The notes below the pieces were generated by a model. It made no database searches and was not told the origin of the DNA. It worked only from the letters and a program-made list of their open reading frames with translations. A stretch of DNA of 40,608 nt from the NCBI GenBank assembly GCA_029866005.1, contig JARXAE010000034.1:1-40608 (forward strand), given 5' to 3'. Of this stretch, positions 1 to 7,410 are shown piece by piece (positions within the stretch are counted from its first letter, which is position 1; every line of letters begins with the position of its first letter). The stretch is from Fimbriimonas sp. (GTDB taxonomy: Bacteria; Armatimonadota; Fimbriimonadia; Fimbriimonadales; Fimbriimonadaceae). A program made the translations under genes and the position numbers.

Positions 1-1
1 C

Positions 2-409
2 CGTATGGACGCGGGGCGCTACAGTTGGTTCGGTGGCGAGGCCGGTCTCTCATATGAGCCAAAGGAAAACACTAGGCTGAGCGTCGGGGTTTATGGGTAC
101 AGGTCCTTCGGCAGGGCACTATATGATGCGGACCTATTCAATTCCGATCAGGGAATCAGCCTTCGAGGGGATATCTACGGCAATGCGACAAAGATCAGCA
201 TGCTGTGGAGATACGACCCGAGCCAAGGCTGGTTTGACCGGCAGTTCCGGATATCTCAAGTGATGGGACCCGTCGAACCAGTCATTATCTATCGACAGAA
301 TCCAAATGAGTATCAGTTCGGCCTTAGATTTCGAATGGACCAAGTCTTGGGACTTTTGCTTAATCGCTCTGGTGGACGCAACGCTAAGTCTACAAAAATT
401 CGCCCCTAA
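2..409 (+). CDS. Outer-membrane beta-barrel protein, LptD-like, C-terminal fragment
   Basis: This is the 3' end of a gene that begins before the window: the frame is open to the left edge and stops with TAA at 407-409. About 135 residues are visible. They alternate hydrophobic and polar residues with many Tyr, Phe, Gly and Arg, as in transmembrane beta strands. Near the end, strands such as VEPVIIYRQ and YQFGLRFRM resemble the last strands of LPS-assembly (LptD/OstA-type) barrels. The final tail, rich in Ser, Lys and Arg, is not strand-like. The likely location is the outer membrane. The LptD assignment is inference from strand style only; any large barrel, such as a porin or a TonB receptor, could end this way. 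The gene lies 21 bp upstream of the debranching enzyme on the same strand, so the two may share a transcript. Confidence 0.5.
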   Translation, partial: RMDAGRYSWFGGEAGLSYEPKENTRLSVGVYGYRSFGRALYDADLFNSDQGISLRGDIYGNATKISMLWRYDPSQGWFDRQFRISQVMGPVEPVIIYRQNPNEYQFGLRFRMDQVLGLLLNRSGGRNAKSTKIRP

Positions 410-430
410 CCGCCACACTATAAAGTAAGG

Positions 431-2323
431 ATGATCTACTCGCTTGATAGCCAGCAGTGCAAAAACCTTGCCCTCTCTACCAAGAGAGAATGGCTACTGC
501 CAAACGGCATTGGCGGTTTTGCGATGGGTACCGCGAGTGGAATCAATACCCGTCGCTACCACGGTCTACTCGTGGCTTCAATCACCCCTCCCACAGACCG
601 GAGATTACTGCTGGCTGGAATTGATGGTTGGGCGACATGGGGTTCAACTCGACTTGCGCTCAGCTCCAATCAGTACCCTGGCGCGGTGCACCCTGATGGA
701 TTCGATTTTCTGGAATCGTTCAGTGTAAGCGATCGAGCCACTTGGATCTACCGCCGAGGACAGGTGAAAATTCAAAAGACCGTCTATGTTGTCCCTGGCG
801 AAAACACAGTGCTGGTCGAGTATCGAAACCTCGGGAGTAAATCGACAGAGATTTCACTTAATCCACTTGTCTGTCATCGAGATTTCCATGCAAATTTCTT
901 TGAGCGTGAAAGCTATCCGCAATCCATCCAGATTGGCTCTGATCAAACTGTGATCGAAGAGGATGGGGTGGAACTCGTGCTTTCTCACCCCGGAGCCATG
1001 AGATCACCGGTTGCCGGTTGGTATTACAGGTTCGAGCATCAGCGAGAGACTGAGCGCGGATTAGATCCTAGAGACGATCTCTTCTGTCCTTGCGAGTTGA
1101 CATACTCTTTAGGCGCTGGCGAGGCAGCACTGATCTCTGCCTCAATTGGGGAGCCGTCATTAGAAACGATTCCTCTCGCGACAGATTTTGCTGGCATCGC
1201 ACTTTCAAAGCGGTTGAGTGAGGCTGCCTCAAAGTTTCTTGTCATGGCCTCTTCAAGGACAACAATTCTTGCCGGATACCCGTGGTTCAGCGACTGGGGG
1301 CGGGACACAATGATCGCAGTCCCGGGCATCTGCCTCCATACTGGCCACACAGACACTGCACAAAGTATCTTGAGAGACTACGCTTCCCAGATGCGAAACG
1401 GGCTCATCCCTAATCGATTTGTTGAGAAGGGGGAGATTCCAGACTACAACACGGTAGACGCTACTCTCTGGTTTGCAAACGCGGTCTACAAAACTCTTCT
1501 TCATACGTGGGACGAAACCTTCGCCCAAGAAATGGTAAAGGCTCTCGATCAAATCATCTGGCACCACAGGCATGGGACCGACTTTGGGATCGTTGTCGAT
1601 CCGTCCGATGGTCTTCTAAAGCAAGGGGGAGAAGGACTCCAACTTACGTGGATGGACGCCAAGATCGGCGATTGGGTCGTCACACCGAGGCATGGAAAGC
1701 CAGTTGAGATAAATGGTCTATGGATCAACCTGCTCCGAATCACATGTTGGTTGAAGGCAAAGCTTGGTCAAAACTGGTCCGCTGAAGAAACAATGGCCAA
1801 CCAAGCAACGCAGAATTTCGAGTCAAAGTTCTGGCACGAGGCAAGGGGACACTACTTCGATACCATCGAGCCAGGAGATGCATCTCTTCGACCCAATCAG
1901 GTTATAGCTATGTCGCTTCCATTCTCACCATGCAACAGTGAGCATGCGATGAGAGCTTTAGAGGTCGTGGAGAGAGATCTCTTAACACCTGTAGGACTAC
2001 GAACCCTCGGTCCAAATGAGCCAGCCTATGAGGGTCGATTCGAGGGTCCAATGAAACAGCTTGACGCAGCCTATCATCAGGGCACCGTTTGGCCTTGGCT
2101 GATGGGACCTTTCATCTCGGCAAAGGCACGGCTGGGCGCTGACGTTGTCCAATTGCGAAAAATCATGAAGAACGCTGTCGAGATGCTCTCTGAATCAGGT
2201 TTAGGCGGGATTAGCGAGTGCTACGACGGCGATGCTCCTCACCGACCTAACGGATGTCCTTGGCAAGCCTGGAGTGTCGCAGAGTATTTGCGTGCATGGA
2301 ACGAAGACTGCGGCGGAGATTAG
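431..2323 (+). CDS. Glycogen debranching enzyme, archaeal type (amylo-alpha-1,6-glucosidase)
   Basis: A 630-residue protein. The N-terminal domain (about 1-270) has the family-typical NGIGGFAMGT...NTRRYHGLLVAS stretch at residues 25-50. The C-terminal (alpha/alpha)6 catalytic domain has GYPWFSDWGRDTMIA, YNTVDATLWF, TWMDAKIGDWVVTPRHG and HQGTVWPWLMGPF. This arrangement matches the archaeal/bacterial GDE type (GDE_N plus GDE_C, GH133), which hydrolyses alpha-1,6 branch glucose in glycogen in the cytoplasm. Length is normal for the family and no truncation is seen. The ATG at 431 has AAGG directly adjacent, so it has no well-spaced ribosome-binding site. It converges with the PTPS gene; the two stop codons overlap by 4 bp (2320-2323). 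No other glycogen gene lies nearby. Confidence 0.93.
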   Translation: MIYSLDSQQCKNLALSTKREWLLPNGIGGFAMGTASGINTRRYHGLLVASITPPTDRRLLLAGIDGWATWGSTRLALSSNQYPGAVHPDGFDFLESFSVSDRATWIYRRGQVKIQKTVYVVPGENTVLVEYRNLGSKSTEISLNPLVCHRDFHANFFERESYPQSIQIGSDQTVIEEDGVELVLSHPGAMRSPVAGWYYRFEHQRETERGLDPRDDLFCPCELTYSLGAGEAALISASIGEPSLETIPLATDFAGIALSKRLSEAASKFLVMASSRTTILAGYPWFSDWGRDTMIAVPGICLHTGHTDTAQSILRDYASQMRNGLIPNRFVEKGEIPDYNTVDATLWFANAVYKTLLHTWDETFAQEMVKALDQIIWHHRHGTDFGIVVDPSDGLLKQGGEGLQLTWMDAKIGDWVVTPRHGKPVEINGLWINLLRITCWLKAKLGQNWSAEETMANQATQNFESKFWHEARGHYFDTIEPGDASLRPNQVIAMSLPFSPCNSEHAMRALEVVERDLLTPVGLRTLGPNEPAYEGRFEGPMKQLDAAYHQGTVWPWLMGPFISAKARLGADVVQLRKIMKNAVEMLSESGLGGISECYDGDAPHRPNGCPWQAWSVAEYLRAWNEDCGGD

Positions 2324-3135
2324 CGAGAAACTTCAAATAGATTTCGAGCCGTCTCAAACAATCTCACTCTCTCAAGCTGAGCTGGCACGTGGCCCTCGAG
2401 CCGGTTGAAAATCTCAACGGCAACATTTTCGCTGGTGGTGCATCTCCCGGCGAACTCCGGAATGTCCTCGTTCAAATTTCTATGGTCGTAACGATCAACG
2501 ACTCGATCCGTGACCTCTCGGTCCAAATCATCAATCGAACAAATCATGCCAGTCCGAGAGTCTGGAACTCCGCTCACTGTGACCTCCAACACATAGTTAT
2601 GACCGTGACCAGCGGGATTGTTGCACTTACCGAATAGCTTTAGATTTTCCTCTTTCGAGAGCAGCGGTGCATCGAGGCGGTGGCTCGATGCGAACTCGTA
2701 GATGCGGGTTAAGCTTGTCTTCATTCCGTCGTATTCTCCGTACAGGGTTGTCGTTTCTTCAAGTTTGAGGTTGCGGAGTTTAACTTCTTTTGGGAGTCCG
2801 ATCCGATCGATCTCTCGCCAGATGTAGGCGAGTATGTTTTCAACCGTCGGAGCGATGTTTGCAAAATGCCCCACTTCATCATTGAGGCTTCGGTTGACAA
2901 ATTGAGGGAGCAAGTGAGTTTTCAAAACGGTGTCAATATCCTTGATGTTGACAATCATTCCGTTTGCCGCATTGATTTCACCTTCCACTGTCACGTGCAA
3001 AGTGTAGTTGTGACCGTGATTGTATGGTGAAGCCCACTCCCCAAACAATCCTTTGTTTTCATCGCTCTCAAGATGATCAAACCAGTACCGATGACCGGCA
3101 GAAAACGTCAGCGTACGGGTCATATGTAAATTCAT
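2320..3135 (-). CDS. Tandem-domain 6-pyruvoyl-tetrahydropterin synthase / QueD-family protein
   Basis: A 271-residue protein made of two consecutive PTPS domains; family members normally have one (about 120-150 aa). The second domain (about 141-271) is strikingly like canonical PTPS: LFGKCNNPAGHGHNY carries the catalytic Cys and the zinc-binding His pair, and the domain contains DHRNLN and TTSENVAVEIFNRLE. The first domain (1-140) keeps the zinc histidines (SAGHRYW, NHGHNY) and ENILAYIWREI, but at the Cys position it reads LFGEWASPYNHGHNY, with Trp for Cys and Glu one residue earlier. PTPS enzymes act on dihydroneopterin triphosphate. The product (6-pyruvoyl- or 6-carboxy-tetrahydropterin, or a folate intermediate) cannot be decided here. 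The ATG at 3135 follows AGGGG by about 5 nt. The start overlaps the end of the upstream permease gene by 4 bp, so it is the last gene of the BMP transporter operon. Confidence 0.88.
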   Translation of the reverse strand: MNLHMTRTLTFSAGHRYWFDHLESDENKGLFGEWASPYNHGHNYTLHVTVEGEINAANGMIVNIKDIDTVLKTHLLPQFVNRSLNDEVGHFANIAPTVENILAYIWREIDRIGLPKEVKLRNLKLEETTTLYGEYDGMKTSLTRIYEFASSHRLDAPLLSKEENLKLFGKCNNPAGHGHNYVLEVTVSGVPDSRTGMICSIDDLDREVTDRVVDRYDHRNLNEDIPEFAGRCTTSENVAVEIFNRLEGHVPAQLERVRLFETARNLFEVSR

Positions 3136-3998
3136 CTCATCCCCTTATACGGTTCGCCAAGTGCCGCTGGTGCATTCGTACCGCGACCAGAGAAAATCAG
3201 GATGAGAAGAGTTGCCACGTATGGAAGTGCAATAAGTAGCGATTTTGGAACATCCTGATGGGTCATCTGGAGTTGGTACTGGAGACTCTCGAAGTAACCA
3301 ACCAGACAGGCTGCGACCAATCCCCAAATGGGTTTCCAACGGGCAAAAGTTACGATCGCAATCGCCATAAAACCGCGACCAGAAATCATATCCGGAGCGA
3401 ACGAACCTGCAACTCCGATAGCGTAATATGCCCCTCCCAGCCCGGCTAAGAGGCCACCAACTGAAACTGCTTCAAACCGTGTGCGATTTACGGAATAGCC
3501 AGCGGCTTCAAGCGAAGCAGGATACTCTCCGGAAGCTCGAACCCGCAAACCCCAATCAGACCTGACCAGAACCACTGTTAAAGCAGCGGCAAACAAGACG
3601 AGCACTACCAGTGCCAAATCAATGCCACCCCAAACCTTTGGAAGAGCGGGAAGCGAAAGGAGTTGTCCAGTTGCCCCCCGCAATCTCTCGAAAAGCGTTC
3701 CGCACAGTCCAAAACTCAAGAGGTTAAGTGCGGTTCCCACCACAACTTGATCTTGTCGCATGTTGATAGTGAGTACCCCTGATGCTAGAGATGTCGTCAC
3801 TCCAACAATCGCCCCAGCGATCAATCCAAGCCAAGGACTCTTCGTAGTCAGTGATAGCTCCGTAGCCGCGTAGGCACTCAGAAGCATAGTGCCCTCAAGT
3901 CCGATGTTGATGACACCGGCACGCTCCCCTACTGTCTCACCGACCGCTGAGAACCCAATCGGCGCCGCGTACCGCAGAATTGACGCCAAGTCCATCAT
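3132..3998 (-). CDS. ABC transporter permease, BMP/nucleoside type (second permease)
   Basis: A 288-residue integral membrane protein with about 8 hydrophobic segments. The N-terminus ILRYAAPIGFSAVGETVGERAGVINIGLEGTML is the hallmark of YufQ/NupQ-type permeases (branched-chain/ribose permease superfamily). GLLAGLGGAYYAIGVAGSF and GRGFMAIAIVTFARW are also conserved. It is expected to form the membrane channel as a heterodimer with the permease at 3995-5005, energised by the ATPase at 5002-6342. Known systems of this type import nucleosides or purines; the substrate here is inferred from family only. It overlaps its upstream neighbour and the downstream PTPS gene by 4 bp each, which implies translational coupling. 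Confidence 0.9.
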   Translation of the reverse strand: MMDLASILRYAAPIGFSAVGETVGERAGVINIGLEGTMLLSAYAATELSLTTKSPWLGLIAGAIVGVTTSLASGVLTINMRQDQVVVGTALNLLSFGLCGTLFERLRGATGQLLSLPALPKVWGGIDLALVVLVLFAAALTVVLVRSDWGLRVRASGEYPASLEAAGYSVNRTRFEAVSVGGLLAGLGGAYYAIGVAGSFAPDMISGRGFMAIAIVTFARWKPIWGLVAACLVGYFESLQYQLQMTHQDVPKSLLIALPYVATLLILIFSGRGTNAPAALGEPYKGMR

Positions 3999-5005
3999 TG
4001 CGCGAACTCCACTTGTCGATCTTTCACAAACCGATAACCCAAAAGTCCAAAGACGGCGAGCCCTTGAACAATGTAAACGAAGTAGCTGCCGCTTCCGCCA
4101 AAGCGCGACAGATTTGAGGTGCCTGCGAACAGGGCTCCAAAGAAGAAACTAGATACAGTTACTCCAAGGGGGTGCAGTCCCCCAACCAACGCTACCGGAA
4201 TGGCAAGAAAACCGTACTGTTGCGAAAATGATGGTGTCAACTGTCCATTGATGCCAAGGAACTGAATCCCTCCTGCCAAGCCGCACAACCCTCCGCTCAG
4301 CAACATGACGCGTAGCTGTATTGCACTCGGATTGATTCGATTTGCTCGGACAAACCTTGGATTTGCTCCAGTTGCACGCACAAGATATCCACTTCGTGTT
4401 CGAAACAGGAAAACACCAATGGCCACGGCGACGAGGATCGCTAAAAGAACACCGACATGAAGGTCCGTTTGTCGAGATGGCTTCCAAAGCATCCAAGAGT
4501 CCGGCAACTGCTCCGTCATCGGAGCAGATTGCCCTTTGCGACGTAGCGGTCCGTCGACTCCGAAGAGGAGAAGCTGTAATCCAATGAAATTGAGAAGTAT
4601 GGTCGAAATCACGAGGTTCACACCCCGCTTGATCGAAAGCCAAGCCGCCACTCCCGCCCAGATAGCACCTCCGAGAACGCTTGAGACGAGTACCAAGACC
4701 GTACCGACCAACGGTATTCCCAGTTTAAACAATAGTTGAGCAGTTGACGCTCCAAAAACTGCACCGATCAGTAACTGTCCCTCCCCACCAATGTTGAAGA
4801 CCCCCGCCTTCCAGGCAACCGTAACTCCAAGCCCAGCCAGGAGTAGCGGCGTCGCTCTCACCAAAGATTGAGAAACAGCAAACTGATCTGAAAATGCACC
4901 TTCAAGTAGCAATTTGAAACCAGTAGCTGGTGCGACGCCTGTCACTATCAATCCGATCACCAGAATGCCCAGGAGACCAAGGACGGCGACGACAAGAGTT
5001 TTCAC
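3995..5005 (-). CDS. ABC transporter permease, BMP/nucleoside type (first permease)
   Basis: A 336-residue membrane protein of the YufP/NupP type. An N-terminal helix (residues 1-25) is followed by the conserved LVRATPLLLAGLGVTVAWKAGVFNIGGEGQL, which corresponds to the same loop as in its partner permease. Further on are MLLSGGLCGLAGGIQFLG and AIPVALVGGLHPLG. About 9 membrane segments are expected. The start is GTG at 5005, overlapping the ATPase stop (GTGA, 4 bp). It is predicted to pair with the product of 3132-3998. Length is usual for the family. A nucleoside or purine substrate is inferred by analogy with characterised BMP-linked systems. Confidence 0.9.
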   Translation of the reverse strand: MKTLVVAVLGLLGILVIGLIVTGVAPATGFKLLLEGAFSDQFAVSQSLVRATPLLLAGLGVTVAWKAGVFNIGGEGQLLIGAVFGASTAQLLFKLGIPLVGTVLVLVSSVLGGAIWAGVAAWLSIKRGVNLVISTILLNFIGLQLLLFGVDGPLRRKGQSAPMTEQLPDSWMLWKPSRQTDLHVGVLLAILVAVAIGVFLFRTRSGYLVRATGANPRFVRANRINPSAIQLRVMLLSGGLCGLAGGIQFLGINGQLTPSFSQQYGFLAIPVALVGGLHPLGVTVSSFFFGALFAGTSNLSRFGGSGSYFVYIVQGLAVFGLLGYRFVKDRQVEFAQ

Positions 5006-6342
5006 GCCGAAATTGCCTCCTGAGCCGAATTAAGCAAACGCCCCCGGGAAAGGTAAAGGGTGCGATTTGCAACGGCGGCAAGTTCATCTCGATCGGTCGA
5101 AATGAGAACAACCGCGGCTCCTTGCTCAGCTGACTTACGAATCTGGCTCAACACAAAGGCAGACGCCCTCACGTCAAGACCCCGAGTTGGATTCACGGCT
5201 ACCAACAATTCCGGCCGCTTTGCAAGTTCTCTCGCAAGCACAACTTTCTGCTGATTTCCTCCTGACAAAGACGTGAGAGGTGCGCTCGCTGAGCGAGCCT
5301 TGATCTCATATTCTTTTATCGCAGCCGAACCCGTCAGGCTCACCTCAGCAATCTCAATGTTCTCGTTGATGGACATTGACAGTGCCAGCCCGTCCAATTG
5401 TCGATCTTGGGGGACATAACCGATTGTTGCAACAGTAGTTATCTCACCCTCGGACGGTCTTACTTGAGCAAGCGCTTCAGCAAGTTCAACCTGTCCATTG
5501 CCATCAACACCACCGATTCCGAGTACCTCGCCAAATCCAACATCAAAATTAAGATCAACAATTGGACAGTTCCCGTCGACGCTCAGGTTCTTACAGAAGA
5601 ATTTTGAGGAATTGTCAAATTGCACTGGTTCCGGGAACGAATCCTGTGGACCCACCATGAGCTCCGAAATCTCTCGGGGTGAAACGTCTTGCGTTCGGAA
5701 TGATCCGCGTAGCGTCCCATCCTTCAATACGGAGATTCGATCCGCAACGGAAAACACCTCCGCCAGCTTGTGTGCAATAACGATGACAACTAAGCTATTT
5801 TGAGCAAACTCTCGCATCGATCGCAAAAGCCCGCTGACCTCATCCTCATTTAGCACCGCTGTGGGCTCATCGAAAATCACAACTTTGGGAGAGCTGGCTA
5901 AAGCCTTAAGGATCTCCACCCGCTGCTTTTGGCCGACACCCAGATCAGAAACTAGAGAATCAAAGGGGATATCCCAATCCAGCTCAGTCGCGACCTTTTG
6001 GACATCCTCAAAAGTCCGTTCTGCCCGCATGAGCCCCAATCGCAAATTTTCTTTCACGGAGAACGCTGGTACGAGTCGAAAATGCTGGTGAACCATCTCA
6101 ATCCCCCATTTTCGATGATCTACCGAATTGTTCAACAATGTTCGGTCTCCGAGGCGAACAAAACCTGACGAAGGAGAAAGAAATCCCGCCAACACGTTCA
6201 TCAGTGTTGACTTCCCCGCTCCGTTTTCGCCGACTACTGCATGAACTTCACCTGACAAAAACTCAAGCGTAACGTCGTCCAAAGCTTTGAGCGGTCCAAA
6301 GCTGACCGTGATGCCTTCAACCGAAAGGACTTGTTCGGTCAT
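5002..6342 (-). CDS. ABC transporter ATP-binding protein with two ABC domains (BMP/nucleoside type)
   Basis: A 446-residue tandem ATPase. Domain 1 has Walker A GENGAGKST (about residue 38), the signature-like LGVGQKQRVEILKAL and Walker B VVIFDEPTA. Domain 2 has the degenerate Walker A GVDGNGQVELAEAL, YVPQDRQLDGL, the signature LSGGNQQKVVLARELA and VNPTRGLDVRA. The degenerate second site is normal for YufO/RbsA-like proteins. Family members are about 500 residues long. The roughly 50 missing residues appear to come from the second domain, where the segment between NENIEIAEV and LTSLSGGNQQ is very short. Its start ATG overlaps the lipoprotein stop (TGATG), so it is coupled to the binding protein gene. 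It powers the two permeases that follow. Confidence 0.93.
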   Translation of the reverse strand: MTEQVLSVEGITVSFGPLKALDDVTLEFLSGEVHAVVGENGAGKSTLMNVLAGFLSPSSGFVRLGDRTLLNNSVDHRKWGIEMVHQHFRLVPAFSVKENLRLGLMRAERTFEDVQKVATELDWDIPFDSLVSDLGVGQKQRVEILKALASSPKVVIFDEPTAVLNEDEVSGLLRSMREFAQNSLVVIVIAHKLAEVFSVADRISVLKDGTLRGSFRTQDVSPREISELMVGPQDSFPEPVQFDNSSKFFCKNLSVDGNCPIVDLNFDVGFGEVLGIGGVDGNGQVELAEALAQVRPSEGEITTVATIGYVPQDRQLDGLALSMSINENIEIAEVSLTGSAAIKEYEIKARSASAPLTSLSGGNQQKVVLARELAKRPELLVAVNPTRGLDVRASAFVLSQIRKSAEQGAAVVLISTDRDELAAVANRTLYLSRGRLLNSAQEAISA

Positions 6343-7349
6343 CAGAACTTATCTTTTGGTGCAACGAGTTTGCCGCTTATAATGTTTGATTTTGCTTCCT
6401 CAACGGCCTTAAGCGCAGGCTCAGGAATCTGACTCTTGAGCTTGTCGTTGTAGACGAAATCAATAGCGCCCTTCTCCATTCCAAGTTGAACGACGTTGCC
6501 ATCGAACTTCTTCTCTTTCACAAGCTTGGCAACCTCAAGGAACGCCGCCTTCGCAGAAATTGTAGCGCTACCGATCACCACGCCACTCTCGTTATCATTT
6601 TGATTGAGGTTTGCTCCAAGCGCCCAGGCCTTACCATCCTTACAAGCCGTGAAAACCCCTTGGGCGGCTGCATTTGCTTGATGGATGAGGACGTCGGCAC
6701 CGCTTTTGATCATCGTCTCAGCAACTTGGCGGGCAGCAGCTACGTCATCATTCTTTCCGGTGAAAACCTCAAGAACTTTTGTGCCCGGCTTGGATGCTTC
6801 CGCTCCTGCACGAAAAGCCTTAAAGGTTGATCGGATACTCGGCACATCGGGTCCACCAACCATGCCGACCGTTCCAGTTTTGCTGACGTTTGCCGCAAGC
6901 ACGCCTGCGAGATAAAACGACTGTTCCAAGTAGAACCTGATCGCACCTGCATTCTTTGCGGTGGCACTGCCCGAGGACGAAATGAAAACAGTATCGGGAA
7001 AATCCTTTGCGACCTGAATTCCTGGTTCGTTGTATTCAAATCCATGCCCCAAAACAAGCTGATAACCCTTTTGAGCGTAACTGCGCATGGATTCCTTGAT
7101 ATCACTTCCTTGCGCCACTTGGTTGCTTGTCAGTGCACCTGTTTCAGTCCTGATTGCCTCCAGTCCCTCGAAGGCAAGTGCCGACCAACCGGAATCGTTG
7201 ACTGGTCCAGGCGTAAGCAAGGCTACTTTGAAACTCGCAGAATCCTCTCCTGCTTCGGTTCCATTTGAAGCTGTAGTACCCTGCCCATCCTTAGAACACC
7301 CGGTTAAGAGCGTTGCGAAAAGAATCAAAGATGGCATCAAAATCCTCAT
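6342..7349 (-). CDS. BMP-family ABC substrate-binding lipoprotein (nucleoside/purine type)
   Basis: A 335-residue exported lipoprotein. The signal peptide MRILMPSLILFATLLTGC ends in the lipobox LTGC, with Cys18 as the predicted lipidated residue. The mature protein follows the BMP/PnrA/TmpC pattern: KVALLTPGPVNDSGWSALAFEGL, GHGFEYNEPG, GMVGGPDVPS, ADVLIHQANAAAQGV and VVIGSATISAKA. Family members bind purine nucleosides; the ligand here is inferred. It is the first gene of a five-gene minus-strand operon (binding protein, ATPase, two permeases, PTPS). The ATG at 7349 faces the divergent gene at 7411 across about 60 bp, which should hold both promoters. A second BMP lipoprotein is encoded at 16701-17741. 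Confidence 0.92.
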   Translation of the reverse strand: MRILMPSLILFATLLTGCSKDGQGTTASNGTEAGEDSASFKVALLTPGPVNDSGWSALAFEGLEAIRTETGALTSNQVAQGSDIKESMRSYAQKGYQLVLGHGFEYNEPGIQVAKDFPDTVFISSSGSATAKNAGAIRFYLEQSFYLAGVLAANVSKTGTVGMVGGPDVPSIRSTFKAFRAGAEASKPGTKVLEVFTGKNDDVAAARQVAETMIKSGADVLIHQANAAAQGVFTACKDGKAWALGANLNQNDNESGVVIGSATISAKAAFLEVAKLVKEKKFDGNVVQLGMEKGAIDFVYNDKLKSQIPEPALKAVEEAKSNIISGKLVAPKDKF

Positions 7350-7410
7350 ATCCCAGATTCTACGCTGTTAGTTTGATGAAATTGCTAATTGATCGATCAT
7401 CATAGATGTC

